Source of the DNA: Rhodocyclaceae bacterium
GTDB lineage: Bacteria > Pseudomonadota > Gammaproteobacteria > Burkholderiales > Rhodocyclaceae
NCBI GenBank assembly: GCA_006218025.1
Contig: VBWA01000012.1
Span: forward strand, 1 to 64,000
Reading direction: 5' to 3'
Length of the DNA: 64,000 nt
The notes beneath the pieces are model-generated. The model saw nothing but the letters and a program-made list of their open reading frames with translations. It was not told the DNA's origin and searched no databases. The position numbers and the translations under genes were made by a program. This document shows, in pieces, positions 25,835 to 34,274 of this stretch. Positions within the stretch are counted from its first letter, which is position 1; each line of letters begins with the position of its first letter.

Positions 25835-25835
25835 A

Positions 25836-26402
25836 TCACTTGGCTTTCTCCATGACGCCTCTGATTCGCTCAAGTTCTTCTACAACGGGGTCTCGTTCCC
25901 CTTCGCTACCGATGTATGGCCGCAGGTCGATTCGGTTCACTTCAGTGACCGACTTCCCCAGAAACTCATAAGTGGCAGTAACGCTGAACTGCGTAGGGCA
26001 AGCACCGGGCTGCGTGCCTTCACCGAAGATTACAAAGCCCTGAGCAAGCGCAAAGATTAGTTCCATTCCCGGCGCGAAACTATCGATTGGCGTGGAAAAG
26101 GCACTGATGGTTCTGAGATTCCTCTCAGGACGATTTACTTCGCCGAACGGAAAGAAATCGCGATCGAGCGAGAGGTGAAGATTTTGTGCCGCCACTTTCC
26201 CTATGTTGCTCACACGGAGATAGAGAAGCGTGGTGTGAGGACGAATGAATGGTGCCACCGTAATGTATGGACGCAACATTGCTTCAGATTGGTCGCGCAT
26301 CGCTTCCACAGATGCCTCACTTGCTTTCGCCATCCTGAGAGTTAAGTAGGCGTAGATGGCGGTAATGAATGCAAGGATTGCTGTAAGGTACTCGATCACC
26401 AT
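25836..26402 (-). CDS. Membrane-anchored hypothetical protein (cassette-like ORF)
   Basis: 188 residues from the ATG at 26400-26402 with AGGAGAT just upstream; a longer open extension is not supported. One N-terminal membrane segment (IEYLTAILAFITAIYAYLTL), a short helical linker (KASEASVEAMRDQSEAMLRP), and then a beta-rich cytoplasmic or periplasmic domain starting YITVAPFIRPHTTLLYLRVSN. That architecture resembles many small integron-cassette and phage membrane proteins of unknown role. It ends one base before the best attC-like site. No catalytic motif seen. Confidence 0.7.
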   Translation of the reverse strand: MVIEYLTAILAFITAIYAYLTLRMAKASEASVEAMRDQSEAMLRPYITVAPFIRPHTTLLYLRVSNIGKVAAQNLHLSLDRDFFPFGEVNRPERNLRTISAFSTPIDSFAPGMELIFALAQGFVIFGEGTQPGACPTQFSVTATYEFLGKSVTEVNRIDLRPYIGSEGERDPVVEELERIRGVMEKAK

Positions 26403-27161
26403 GCGGCTATCTCCTGTGATGCCCAAGGTGAAATGGGCAGCAAATTTGCAGGGTTTCGCAGACGGCTTGCTGCATAACCTGGAACACACGTCAAACAAAT
26501 TATGTTTTGATCAATGGGTTCAGCAAGCTGGCTGGTTATTGGGTCCACTGAATTCTTCCTCAAACCCTGCATGGAGAAAATTCCAGCACGCATACTACTC
26601 CATGCTGAATGACTGTTATGAGGATCGCCAGCGACTGGCTGCATTTGGCCGGCAAGACTCAATAACCACTGGCAGCTACCCGGCATCGAAATTCAGTGGC
26701 AGTAGTTCGGCGGCGAACTTGTAGGGATCAGTGAGTGCTCGGTGCCCAAAACGGTCCGTCAGCTTTCTCCAAAGCGGCCGCCCAGCCAAACCCCGTATTT
26801 GCGCAATGAAATTCTACGAAGCGGTCGTTGGTGAGCTCACCCTGCCGGCCAGGAGCGGCCGGTCGCTGTTGCATTTCATTCCGGCCAGATTCCTCGTGTT
26901 GACCGAGCACGCCGTTTCACATACGGCGGTCGGCTACCACAAAGGAAGTTGAGGCAATTCGCAACGCCCAGCCACGTGAGGAGCGGTTCTTGATCTCGTG
27001 ATATCGTGGTAGGCGCATGACGTGGTCTTTGGCATGTGGCTACGCGAAGCAAAGTCCTAGAAAAGATGAATACGCATGGGGCCTGCGCAACAACACGGGT
27101 GCGAACTTGAAAATCGCTAACCGATGCCCTCGGCGATATCAATTATCGGGAGCGACCAACC
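26403..27161. other. Intergenic region containing repeat copy A
   Basis: About 760 bp without a convincing gene. An open plus-strand frame at 26356-26724 has no recognisable domain and overlaps the start of the preceding minus-strand gene. The stretch contains repeat copy A (26732-26863) and a 13-bp sequence GGCTACGCGAAGC (27038-27050) that recurs upstream of the three-gene operon at 31090-31102. A GGGAG ribosome-binding site precedes the TIR-like gene. Confidence 0.5.
26732..26863 (+). repeat. 132-bp dispersed repeat, copy A
   Basis: Starts with TGAGTGCTCGGTGCCCA and ends with AGCGGCCGGT; contains internal AGCGGCCGC and CAGCCAAACCC. Copy B with the same length, ends and internal blocks lies at 30295-30426 in the same orientation. 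The two copies flank the TIR-like and ATPase-TOPRIM genes. Blocks between the conserved parts have diverged. Confidence 0.75.
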
Positions 27162-28286
27162 ATGACTGACGTTGATGATCTTCTGAGCGCCGCTGAAAAG
27201 CTATCGGCGGCAAGTAGCCGACTGGCCGACCCCGAATTTATCGGCCTACTGGACCGCGTCAGATCGGTCATAGATCGCTTCAAAATGGCGTCGAGCGGTT
27301 CGTGGCTGGGCTATCACGCGAATGTGTATTACACCGATTTTGCGCCACCCGTACCTGGCGATCACTTCAGCCAGGAGTGGGGGCTGATGCACGGAAAGTC
27401 AGGCTGGCGCGAATATGACGAGGGGGTGGTTGTCGCCGCGATCATGAAGGAAGCCGGTGACCCCGATCTAGTTGGCATCCTGGCATCGGCGAAACCGACG
27501 GTTGAGGTCTTCGAGCAAACCCAGCCAGTAGTTATATCCAGGCTGACGCGGGCAGCGGCAACTAGAAAGGACGACAACTTCATCAAAGATTTGGTGGACA
27601 AGGCTGGCCGCATTAAGCTGTTGGATGAGGAAGACCTGCTGAACCAATGGGCGCCAAGAGGGCAAGTGATGACACGCGATATGGCCGCCTTGAACGCAGG
27701 CCGCCGACCCCCTCCGCACGCCTCAGTTGCGGCCAAAGTCGGCGTGGCTGAGTTACCCTATCTCGCGTGCAAAGAGCTTGGAAAGCTGGCCGCCCAAGCC
27801 GCAGATCATCTGAGCTATGAAGCCAAGCGTGAGCATAGCGCCGCACGAATCGGCAGTCGCATCTTCATCGGCCATGGACAGTCGCCCTTGTGGAAGAACC
27901 TGAAGGACTTTGTTCAGGATCGCCTTCGCCTGCCCTGGGACGAATTCAATCGGGTGCCAGTCGCGGGGGTGACCAACATTGCCCGCTTGGCCGAGATGAT
28001 GGATAACGCGGCCATCGCGTTCCTGGTCATGACCGGCGAGGACGAACAATCGGATGGCGCTCTTCGCGCACGAGAAAACGTTGTTCATGAGGCGGGATTG
28101 TTTCAGGGACGACTTGGCTTTGAACGGGCGATCATCCTTCTTGAGGAGGGATGTACGGAATTCTCGAATATCAACGGCCTGGGGCAGATTAGGTTCCCGA
28201 AGGGCAACATCGGCACGATTTTCGAGGAACTTCGCCGCGTCCTGGAGCGTGAGGGCATCCTGGAGGCTCCGGCGCCCGTCAAATAG
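27162..28286 (+). CDS. TIR-like (CAP12/pfam10137-type) putative immune effector
   Basis: 374 residues. The C-terminal domain (about 230-365) begins RIFIGHGQSPLWKNLKDFV, continues with AEMMDNAAIAFLVMTGEDE, then ALRARENVVHEAGLFQGRLG and IILLEEGC, the order of motifs in TIR-like nucleotide-binding proteins of the CAP12/STING-TIR family. These typically degrade NAD+ after infection is sensed; the Glu in NVVHEAGL is the expected catalytic or conserved acidic residue. The N-terminal 225 residues are not recognised and may be the sensor. No cyclase gene is adjacent, so it is not an obvious CBASS or Pycsar operon. The gene is followed 111 bp later by the ATPase-TOPRIM gene on the same strand. Confidence 0.78.
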   Translation: MTDVDDLLSAAEKLSAASSRLADPEFIGLLDRVRSVIDRFKMASSGSWLGYHANVYYTDFAPPVPGDHFSQEWGLMHGKSGWREYDEGVVVAAIMKEAGDPDLVGILASAKPTVEVFEQTQPVVISRLTRAAATRKDDNFIKDLVDKAGRIKLLDEEDLLNQWAPRGQVMTRDMAALNAGRRPPPHASVAAKVGVAELPYLACKELGKLAAQAADHLSYEAKREHSAARIGSRIFIGHGQSPLWKNLKDFVQDRLRLPWDEFNRVPVAGVTNIARLAEMMDNAAIAFLVMTGEDEQSDGALRARENVVHEAGLFQGRLGFERAIILLEEGCTEFSNINGLGQIRFPKGNIGTIFEELRRVLEREGILEAPAPVK

Positions 28287-28397
28287 GACGCCGTCTTTCG
28301 CAAGACCTTATACTTCCGGCATTTGCTCCATCCAGGCGTCGCACCGTGAGACTTCTGAAACCAGGCCAAAGACTGCGCGCGGCACCCACAGGGTTGC

Positions 28398-30119
28398 GTG
28401 GTGACGGTCAATGACGGCGAATTGAAACTGCAAGTGAAGCTTCAAGACATAGCCGATAAGAGGCACTATACGAGGAGAAGCTTGGTGAAGTACGTAGCCA
28501 GCACACACGGAAATTATGAGTTTGACTTCTCCAGAATCACAGTGATACTTGGTGCCAATGGTTCAGGAAAGTCAACTCTTCTTCGGGCAGTGAAGGATGC
28601 GCTACCAAGCGTTTATGTCGAAGGCGGAAGAACAATTCAGATAGCTGACACGGTGCAGCTAACTCGCCAGAATTTCAATGAGTATCAATACTTAGATCGG
28701 GCTCTGACGAATTACCGGAGTAAGCGCAAAGCTAAGCTAGTTGACCGAATCTTCGATGCCGTCATGGTTCTGATTCGCAAAGAGCAGGAATTGAAGGATA
28801 CCCACTCCGACACGGTCGTCCGGTGGGATTCGACCGGCAGAATGGGCGAGCCACCCAAACGGGATCAGCCCCCACTTGATAGGCTCTTCGACCAATACAC
28901 CGAGATATTTCCCCACATTCGGCTTTCATACAACAAGCTAAATGGGAGCATCACGGTCACAAACGAATACGCAGCGACTCCCTATGGACCGTCTGGCTTG
29001 TCAGATGGGGAAAAGCAGGTGTTCTCCTTGATGGCAGATATGCTTCAGTTAGAGGATGAATACAGTGTCGTCGTTGTGGATGAGCCGGAGCTCAATCTAC
29101 ACCCAGAACTCGCGGAGCGACTTTGGACGCTTCTTGAATCCGAGTATCAAGACAAGCATTTTGTCTATGCTACGCACAGCATTCAGTTTGCGTTGCGGTC
29201 AAACGTTGAGGCGCTCTACGTAATATCTCCCAATGCCTCGCGGATTCGAAAGATTTCCAACCTTTCGGAAATGCCACGAAATGACCTCGAACGATTCCTA
29301 GGGGGGGTTCCGGGTATTCTTAATTCAGCAATAGTCGTTGTAACGGAGGGGCATGAAAAGTCGTTTGACTCAATTTTCTTCAGGTGGCTGCTTAATGACA
29401 GTAAAGTAGAAGTATTTGCATGCGGCAATTGCCATGACGTTACTCAAGTCATCAGGAAGACTGGCCTCTGGGGGCAGATTTCGACAGATATTAGGATGTC
29501 AGGGATTGTAGATGCCGATTTTCGGTCAGACGAGCAGTTAAGTGGAATGAGTGGGCAATATTTGGTTCCACTCCCCCTTCATGAAGCTGAATCTTTTATC
29601 TGCGTGCCGGCTGTAATTGCGGCGGCAGCAAAGTGTATTGGATCTCAGGAGGTACCGCTCACGGAAGCGGAAGTCGAAAGAATAATCTTTGAGAAATTGT
29701 CAACGGAAAAGCTTCAGATCGCCTTGAGACGATGCTTCTCCAGTTCTACGTTCACAGTGCGTGTGTCTCTTGAAAAGTCCGTGCTTTCTGCGGTTACATC
29801 GCGCGAGGAAGCCATGGACCATATTCGAAGAAAGTCCGTGGAAGAGGTTAGCAAGGCCGTCGACGCTATGAGTGAAGCCGTGTTCGAAGAACGCCTTTGT
29901 ACGGAGCTTGCTAACATTGAGCGGGCTATCGATAGCAAGGATGTTCTCATGGCTTTGAGGTATTTGCCTGGAAAAGAACTGCTCGCCTTACTTGCCCCAA
30001 AGGCTGGCTGTAAGAATGGCACCGACTTGATGAGATCGATCAAGGGGAATCTCTGCGTTGGACAATTTGATGTATTGGCTGAACTACAGTGCCGGTTACA
30101 GACATGTTTTGCCAAGTAA
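28398..30119 (+). CDS. Fused ABC-ATPase / TOPRIM (DUF4435) protein, PARIS-like
   Basis: 573 residues from a GTG at 28398 (a second GTG follows at once). The N-terminal AAA_15/ABC domain has Walker A GANGSGKST near 51, signature SGLSDGEKQV near 197, Walker B VVVVDEPELNLHPE near 224 and an H-loop YATHSIQFA near 256. The C-terminal part has a DUF4435 TOPRIM-type fold: VVVTEGHEKSFDSIFF near 313, GIVDADFRSD near 369 and the LHEAESFIC motif near 399. In PARIS, AriA (ATPase) and AriB (DUF4435 nuclease) are usually two proteins; single-chain forms are known. It would sense a phage anti-restriction protein and trigger toxicity, by analogy. OLD-family nucleases are the main alternative. Confidence 0.75.
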   Translation: MVTVNDGELKLQVKLQDIADKRHYTRRSLVKYVASTHGNYEFDFSRITVILGANGSGKSTLLRAVKDALPSVYVEGGRTIQIADTVQLTRQNFNEYQYLDRALTNYRSKRKAKLVDRIFDAVMVLIRKEQELKDTHSDTVVRWDSTGRMGEPPKRDQPPLDRLFDQYTEIFPHIRLSYNKLNGSITVTNEYAATPYGPSGLSDGEKQVFSLMADMLQLEDEYSVVVVDEPELNLHPELAERLWTLLESEYQDKHFVYATHSIQFALRSNVEALYVISPNASRIRKISNLSEMPRNDLERFLGGVPGILNSAIVVVTEGHEKSFDSIFFRWLLNDSKVEVFACGNCHDVTQVIRKTGLWGQISTDIRMSGIVDADFRSDEQLSGMSGQYLVPLPLHEAESFICVPAVIAAAAKCIGSQEVPLTEAEVERIIFEKLSTEKLQIALRRCFSSSTFTVRVSLEKSVLSAVTSREEAMDHIRRKSVEEVSKAVDAMSEAVFEERLCTELANIERAIDSKDVLMALRYLPGKELLALLAPKAGCKNGTDLMRSIKGNLCVGQFDVLAELQCRLQTCFAK

Positions 30120-31196
30120 GTGCGGGTCCACCATCGCTCCACTATTTGGCCGACTTGGACCTTCTGCCGATCACGGTCCGCTTTCCTACACATCGACTGG
30201 CTCCAAAGGGTACCGATGCGACTGTCGGCTTCCAAGATTCATTGCCGGAAAGCGGCCGGTGGAATTTCGCTTCCTGGAAGCGGACGGTCGTCACTGAGTG
30301 CTCGGTGCCCATTCCGGTCAGCCAGTTTTCTACATAGCGGCCGCTCAGCCAAACCCAGGTCCTGCGAACTTGAATGCTCCAAAGCGGCCGCTGGCGACCT
30401 CACCCTCCCGACCATAAGCGGCCGGTAGTGATTGCCATCCAATTTGATTGGTGGGTGCGCCAGCATAAGCTGGCAGATCGTAGTTGATGAGAGTTCGCTA
30501 CAGTGAGTCAGCCCTCTTGCATCAACTCATCCTGCATCGACTGTAGCCGGTGCATTGAGTCGTAAGGTCAATGAGAACTATGCTGTTGCGGTTGTATAAC
30601 ACCCGACTTCATCAGCAACAGGAATGCTCCACTGCGACTTCGTTGGAGACCCATTGCGATGATCCAATTTTGGCGTAAATGGCATGAGAGCAAAAATTGA
30701 CGTGTGATCGTTTGAGGTTGCAGGCAAGGGGATTTCCAATCACGTACACCTGACTGTACGGTCAATGACGTTGATAGTGATCACCCAGTAGATCTGTTTG
30801 GCATTTTCGCATGAATTGCTGGTTTCGCAACGGAGTGCGTTCTTGTTGGGAATACTCGGTTGGGCGACGAAATGCTGGAGCTCTGGTCACTGGAGACATG
30901 TAGCCGATCGCTCTAGCCGCTATGGGGTGTCGCAGAGATTACCGCAGGAATGACAATAGCTGCCTCATTTTGCAGTCTTGAATTATTGTTCCTGCTCTCT
31001 GCGTGCTGCATTCCGATCTGTATGTCAGGCGTATTCCCCACAATTTGGAATAAATATGCGAAAATCAGCGGTTTCAGTAACTTATAGTCGGCTACGCGAA
31101 GCGGACTGAGGTGCGAAATCCACGGTACGTGAAGTGGGCCCTAGCTCTACTGGTTCTCAGCGGACTGGCTACATCCAAGAAATTGTCGAGGTCGCA
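30120..31196. other. Intergenic region containing repeat copy B and the operon upstream region
   Basis: Just over 1 kb without a convincing gene. It contains repeat copy B, a small hairpin (CCAGC/GCTGG near 30470-30485), a CGTACA/TGTACG inverted repeat near 30737-30754, and a 13-bp sequence GGCTACGCGAAGC at 31090-31102 that is also found upstream of the TIR-like gene. The AT-rich stretch near 31035-31065 could hold the promoter of the next operon, but no good -35/-10 pair is seen. Confidence 0.5.
30295..30426 (+). repeat. 132-bp dispersed repeat, copy B
   Basis: Same ends and internal blocks as copy A at 26732-26863, same strand and same length. An extra AGCGGCCGGT lies just upstream at 30251-30260, which suggests that the element is part of a longer, tandemly degraded family. 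Confidence 0.75.
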
Positions 31197-32522
31197 ATGC
31201 AGGCGCCAGATGAGTTGACGGCAAATGAGCAAGAACACAGTGGGCAAAGCACACCCGATATTGCGGTGATGCCTGGTGTTGCCACCGTATTGGAAGTCGA
31301 GACTAGCGTCAACAAGACGCTCTCGGAGTCCTGTGGCGAGTCATCTAGTCTTGTGCTGGATTTCTCTGAAAGCACCTATATAGAGATCGCCAGTCTGCAA
31401 TACGTGATTGCGCTTGTTTGCCGGCGGAAGAAGGCTCATCTTGAGACTCGATTGAAGTTACCTACAGGGTCAGATGGTTTTCCTGCTCGTTCGATGCTAC
31501 GCCGATGGAACTACCCGGCCGCAATACGTCTTGCGGCGAAAATCAAGTTTGAGGACTTCGTTGTTGAAAGTGACCATCAGTACTTTCAAGGGAATGGCGG
31601 CGACTTGGAACCCAGCCCGTATGCAAAGACAGAGGAGACCTACGATCTCCCATCAGGGCCGGTGACGTTCACGAGAGATGCTCACCGATTCTTTGAATTT
31701 GCAACATGGGATATCGAGAAATATCGTGAAGCAAAACGGCTCGTTATTGACGCCTATGAGGCATGGGACGTTGATGCGGTGCGCGCAGTATTGAACCGGA
31801 ACTTGCGAGCGCCAAGGCAGTCGTCCGCAAGAAATGGTGAAGCGGGAGCGTCTGATGTTTATCTGGCAAGTCGTGTTTTCTACGAAGCAATAACCAACGC
31901 CGTTCGCCATCCAGGCGCTCGAGTAGTTCAGACGAGTTCGCACCTTGACACGCAGAACAAGGCCAAGCAGTTCTTCACGATAGTCTTTTGGGACGACGGA
32001 AAGAGCATGCTCCAGACGATGGCAAATGCTATTGATTCAAAGAAGAATATCAGGCGCCCGTATCCGAAGCACTTCGACACAGATTTCGAACTGACGAGAG
32101 TTGACGAAGAAGGTAACAGGAGTCCACCTGAGGTGGTTAACTCCTGCGACACGCCCGAGTCCTCACAAGATGAAGATCGACTGTTGCTTGCTACCCTATA
32201 TCCTGGAACTACCTGCAATATAGACGGCGTGGGGCATCACTCGCTCTTGGGAGAATCAGCTGGGACTGATGCGAGTTTAGGTGAGCCGGGGATGGGCCTG
32301 TTTGTTTTGATCAGCACCGCTATTGATATGTTTGGCGGAAGCGTGGCGTTTAGAACTGATCGCTTCTTCATGAATGTTAAAGCCAAGCGTGTCAGGGGTA
32401 AGCGCGCAGATGATACCCCTAAGCCAATGAAGTATTCCGTCAAGATCCAACGCTTTCCGGTCGCCATTCCTTCATTTCTAGGAAATATGGTCACTGTTCG
32501 ACTGCCGTTGGGTGCTCACTAG
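31197..32522 (+). CDS. STAS/GHKL-type ATPase, first gene of a putative conflict system
   Basis: 441 residues from the ATG at 31197 (GAGG 8 bp upstream); a GTG at 31134 would add 21 residues. An N-terminal segment near 45-90 (LVLDFSESTYIEIASLQYVI) resembles a STAS-like domain. The C-terminal half has the histidine-kinase/Hsp90-type (GHKL) fold: N-box VFYEAITNAVRH near 226-238, G1-type FWDDGKSM near 263-270 and G2-type GEPGMGLFVLISTA near 361-374. There is no His-phosphotransfer (H-box) region, so it is probably an ATP-binding switch rather than a sensor kinase. It overlaps the next gene by one base (TAGTG). Confidence 0.7.
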   Translation: MQAPDELTANEQEHSGQSTPDIAVMPGVATVLEVETSVNKTLSESCGESSSLVLDFSESTYIEIASLQYVIALVCRRKKAHLETRLKLPTGSDGFPARSMLRRWNYPAAIRLAAKIKFEDFVVESDHQYFQGNGGDLEPSPYAKTEETYDLPSGPVTFTRDAHRFFEFATWDIEKYREAKRLVIDAYEAWDVDAVRAVLNRNLRAPRQSSARNGEAGASDVYLASRVFYEAITNAVRHPGARVVQTSSHLDTQNKAKQFFTIVFWDDGKSMLQTMANAIDSKKNIRRPYPKHFDTDFELTRVDEEGNRSPPEVVNSCDTPESSQDEDRLLLATLYPGTTCNIDGVGHHSLLGESAGTDASLGEPGMGLFVLISTAIDMFGGSVAFRTDRFFMNVKAKRVRGKRADDTPKPMKYSVKIQRFPVAIPSFLGNMVTVRLPLGAH

Positions 32523-34273
32523 TGCCGACGATATCCGTACTTCCGATACGCCTCTACCGTGTCACGGCAGAGTTCTTGACATTGGGCGAGAAGGAGTTCT
32601 ACGGCCGTGTTGCGGCGCTATTGTTTCCCGCCTCGGAAGCGCAACCAGTCGTCCAGTTCCCTACGCTTACTACGCCGCTCGATCATCAGCGATGTTCGCG
32701 GAGTAATGAAGTCAGCGAAGCGTTAAGTCTGGGCTTCGTTAGATCGAGTTCGAAAGTCGACTGCCTAATTGTTGACCTAACCAATCCACCGTATCGACTC
32801 TTGCCGGATCACCATATTCTTGGCGGCCTGTTGGATTTTCTCGGTAAAGAAGTGTATTGCCAGCCAGGATGCGCAATCCCGGTCGTGTTGCTTATGCCGA
32901 TCATATTGATTGAGACTGATATCGCGATGCGAGCCCTTAAGCCGTATCTAGATGATGGACGGATAGGCCTAATTGCTGACGATGGGGCCGTCAGTGGTGG
33001 ATGGATCGCTCTCCAATCAGTTCGCCGGGACGACTATTCAGAAGCCCTCAAGAAGATACGCCAAGACACGAAAGCGCGGCTTGCCCAGAAGATGATTCGG
33101 CAGCCAGGGCATTTCAAGAGGACGAGGTCCGACGGAACTCACGACCACTGCCTGCCATTCTTCTTCGATGGGCGGTTCTGTCAAAAGGAACTAATTGAAC
33201 TGATTGGGCAATATGTTGCAGGTGCAAAGGATGAGGACGGATTGCCCACCATCCTCTATCACTGCCCAGAGTCCCGCTGGCTCTATGATGCGGTTATGGC
33301 CGTATGTCAGACGGCTCGCGTTGAAGCAATTGACGTTGATGCCCTTGACAAGACGCCCAACGCACCATTATCGGTACCGAGCAACTGCGTATTGGTCGTT
33401 CCGTTAATCGATACCCTGCGAACGGTCAAGAGGCTGATGGCGGCTATCCTGAGCCGCAGTCCCACTGCTCGGATCAGCATTCTGTCCGTAATCACAACTG
33501 ACCAGGCATTTGGCGACTCGGGCGCAGTGCATATCGATATAACGGGCACTCGATACGAGATTTCTTACTTGCTTCGGGCCAATCGTTCGCCAATGACCTC
33601 GGGGAACTGCCCTGCATGTCGAATGGACCTCGATGCGACAAAGCCTGATAGTGATGGTCGGTACCTCAAGCTAACTTCCTACAATCTTTGGACGATGTTT
33701 CTGGAAGCGGGGACTAAGCCGGAGGCTGACGTTCCCGATACTAGACCTTCGATTGGCCAGGTGCCCGATCTACTCTCAGTCCTCAAGAACAACAGTCCTT
33801 ACTTAGCGTTCAAGATCAATACAATGCTTCGAGCTCTTGGTCAGCTTCCCGCTGATCCAATCATTTTGCATCCTGGTGAAGATGGCGCACGAGCACTGGC
33901 GGCATCATTGTCAAGCCTGTACTCGTATACGACCATCGAAGTTCCGCAAGAATTGCTTCGCTCTCGGTTGCCTGAGCACAACGGGGAATTGGTGAAATGG
34001 CGTGCATCGGTTGTTGCCGACCACGAGCGTAATAATGCTCGGTGGGTCACTGAATTGGCCTCGTTGGAGCGGCGTGGTGGGATACGAATAGTCTTGATGG
34101 ATGAATTTAATAGGTCAGGGGGAACGCGTTCGAAACTGGAGAGAATTGCTCGCGCATTTGCTCTAGAGGTGTGGTGCTATTTCTGTTTTGTCGATTTCCA
34201 GTCGGCGTCGGATCGGAGGCCAGCCTACCCTCACTTGTCTCTCTATGATCTCGACCCTGATCTAGCTCAGTAG
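32522..34273 (+). CDS. Phosphoribosyltransferase-like protein, second gene of the putative system
   Basis: 583 residues from the GTG at 32522, overlapping the previous stop by one base. Two segments look like PRPP-binding loops of phosphoribosyltransferases: VLVVPLIDTLRTVKRLM near 290-306 and IRIVLMDEFNRSGGTRSKL near 518-536. An N-terminal Rossmann-like part contains CLIVDLTNPPYRL. A CPAC motif near 362 may bind metal with partners I cannot place. I do not recognise the full-length family. Its fixed position between an ATPase switch and a nucleoside phosphorylase-like effector suggests a regulatory or nucleotide-making role. PRTase folds may have lost catalysis, since the acidic pair is not clearly conserved. 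Confidence 0.6.
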   Translation: MPTISVLPIRLYRVTAEFLTLGEKEFYGRVAALLFPASEAQPVVQFPTLTTPLDHQRCSRSNEVSEALSLGFVRSSSKVDCLIVDLTNPPYRLLPDHHILGGLLDFLGKEVYCQPGCAIPVVLLMPIILIETDIAMRALKPYLDDGRIGLIADDGAVSGGWIALQSVRRDDYSEALKKIRQDTKARLAQKMIRQPGHFKRTRSDGTHDHCLPFFFDGRFCQKELIELIGQYVAGAKDEDGLPTILYHCPESRWLYDAVMAVCQTARVEAIDVDALDKTPNAPLSVPSNCVLVVPLIDTLRTVKRLMAAILSRSPTARISILSVITTDQAFGDSGAVHIDITGTRYEISYLLRANRSPMTSGNCPACRMDLDATKPDSDGRYLKLTSYNLWTMFLEAGTKPEADVPDTRPSIGQVPDLLSVLKNNSPYLAFKINTMLRALGQLPADPIILHPGEDGARALAASLSSLYSYTTIEVPQELLRSRLPEHNGELVKWRASVVADHERNNARWVTELASLERRGGIRIVLMDEFNRSGGTRSKLERIARAFALEVWCYFCFVDFQSASDRRPAYPHLSLYDLDPDLAQ

Positions 34274-34274
34274 C

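Noticed and set aside
24313-25835. Hairpins read as simple rho-independent terminators
   Set aside because: No T-runs follow on the relevant strand, and the outer core-like ends pair with each other in the best copy, which a terminator would not need.
26356-26724. Plus-strand frame of 122 codons upstream of the TIR-like gene
   Set aside because: Overlaps the start of a better supported minus-strand gene and shows no domain.
26731-26952. Plus-strand frame within repeat copy A
   Set aside because: The frame is made by the dispersed repeat itself; a similar frame occurs in copy B, so it reflects repeat sequence and not a gene.
27162-28286. CBASS or Pycsar operon
   Set aside because: A TIR-like effector is present but no CD-NTase or cyclase gene lies next to it.
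31197-32522. Sensor histidine kinase of a two-component system
   Set aside because: The GHKL ATPase boxes are there, but no H-box/DHp region and no adjacent receiver domain were found.
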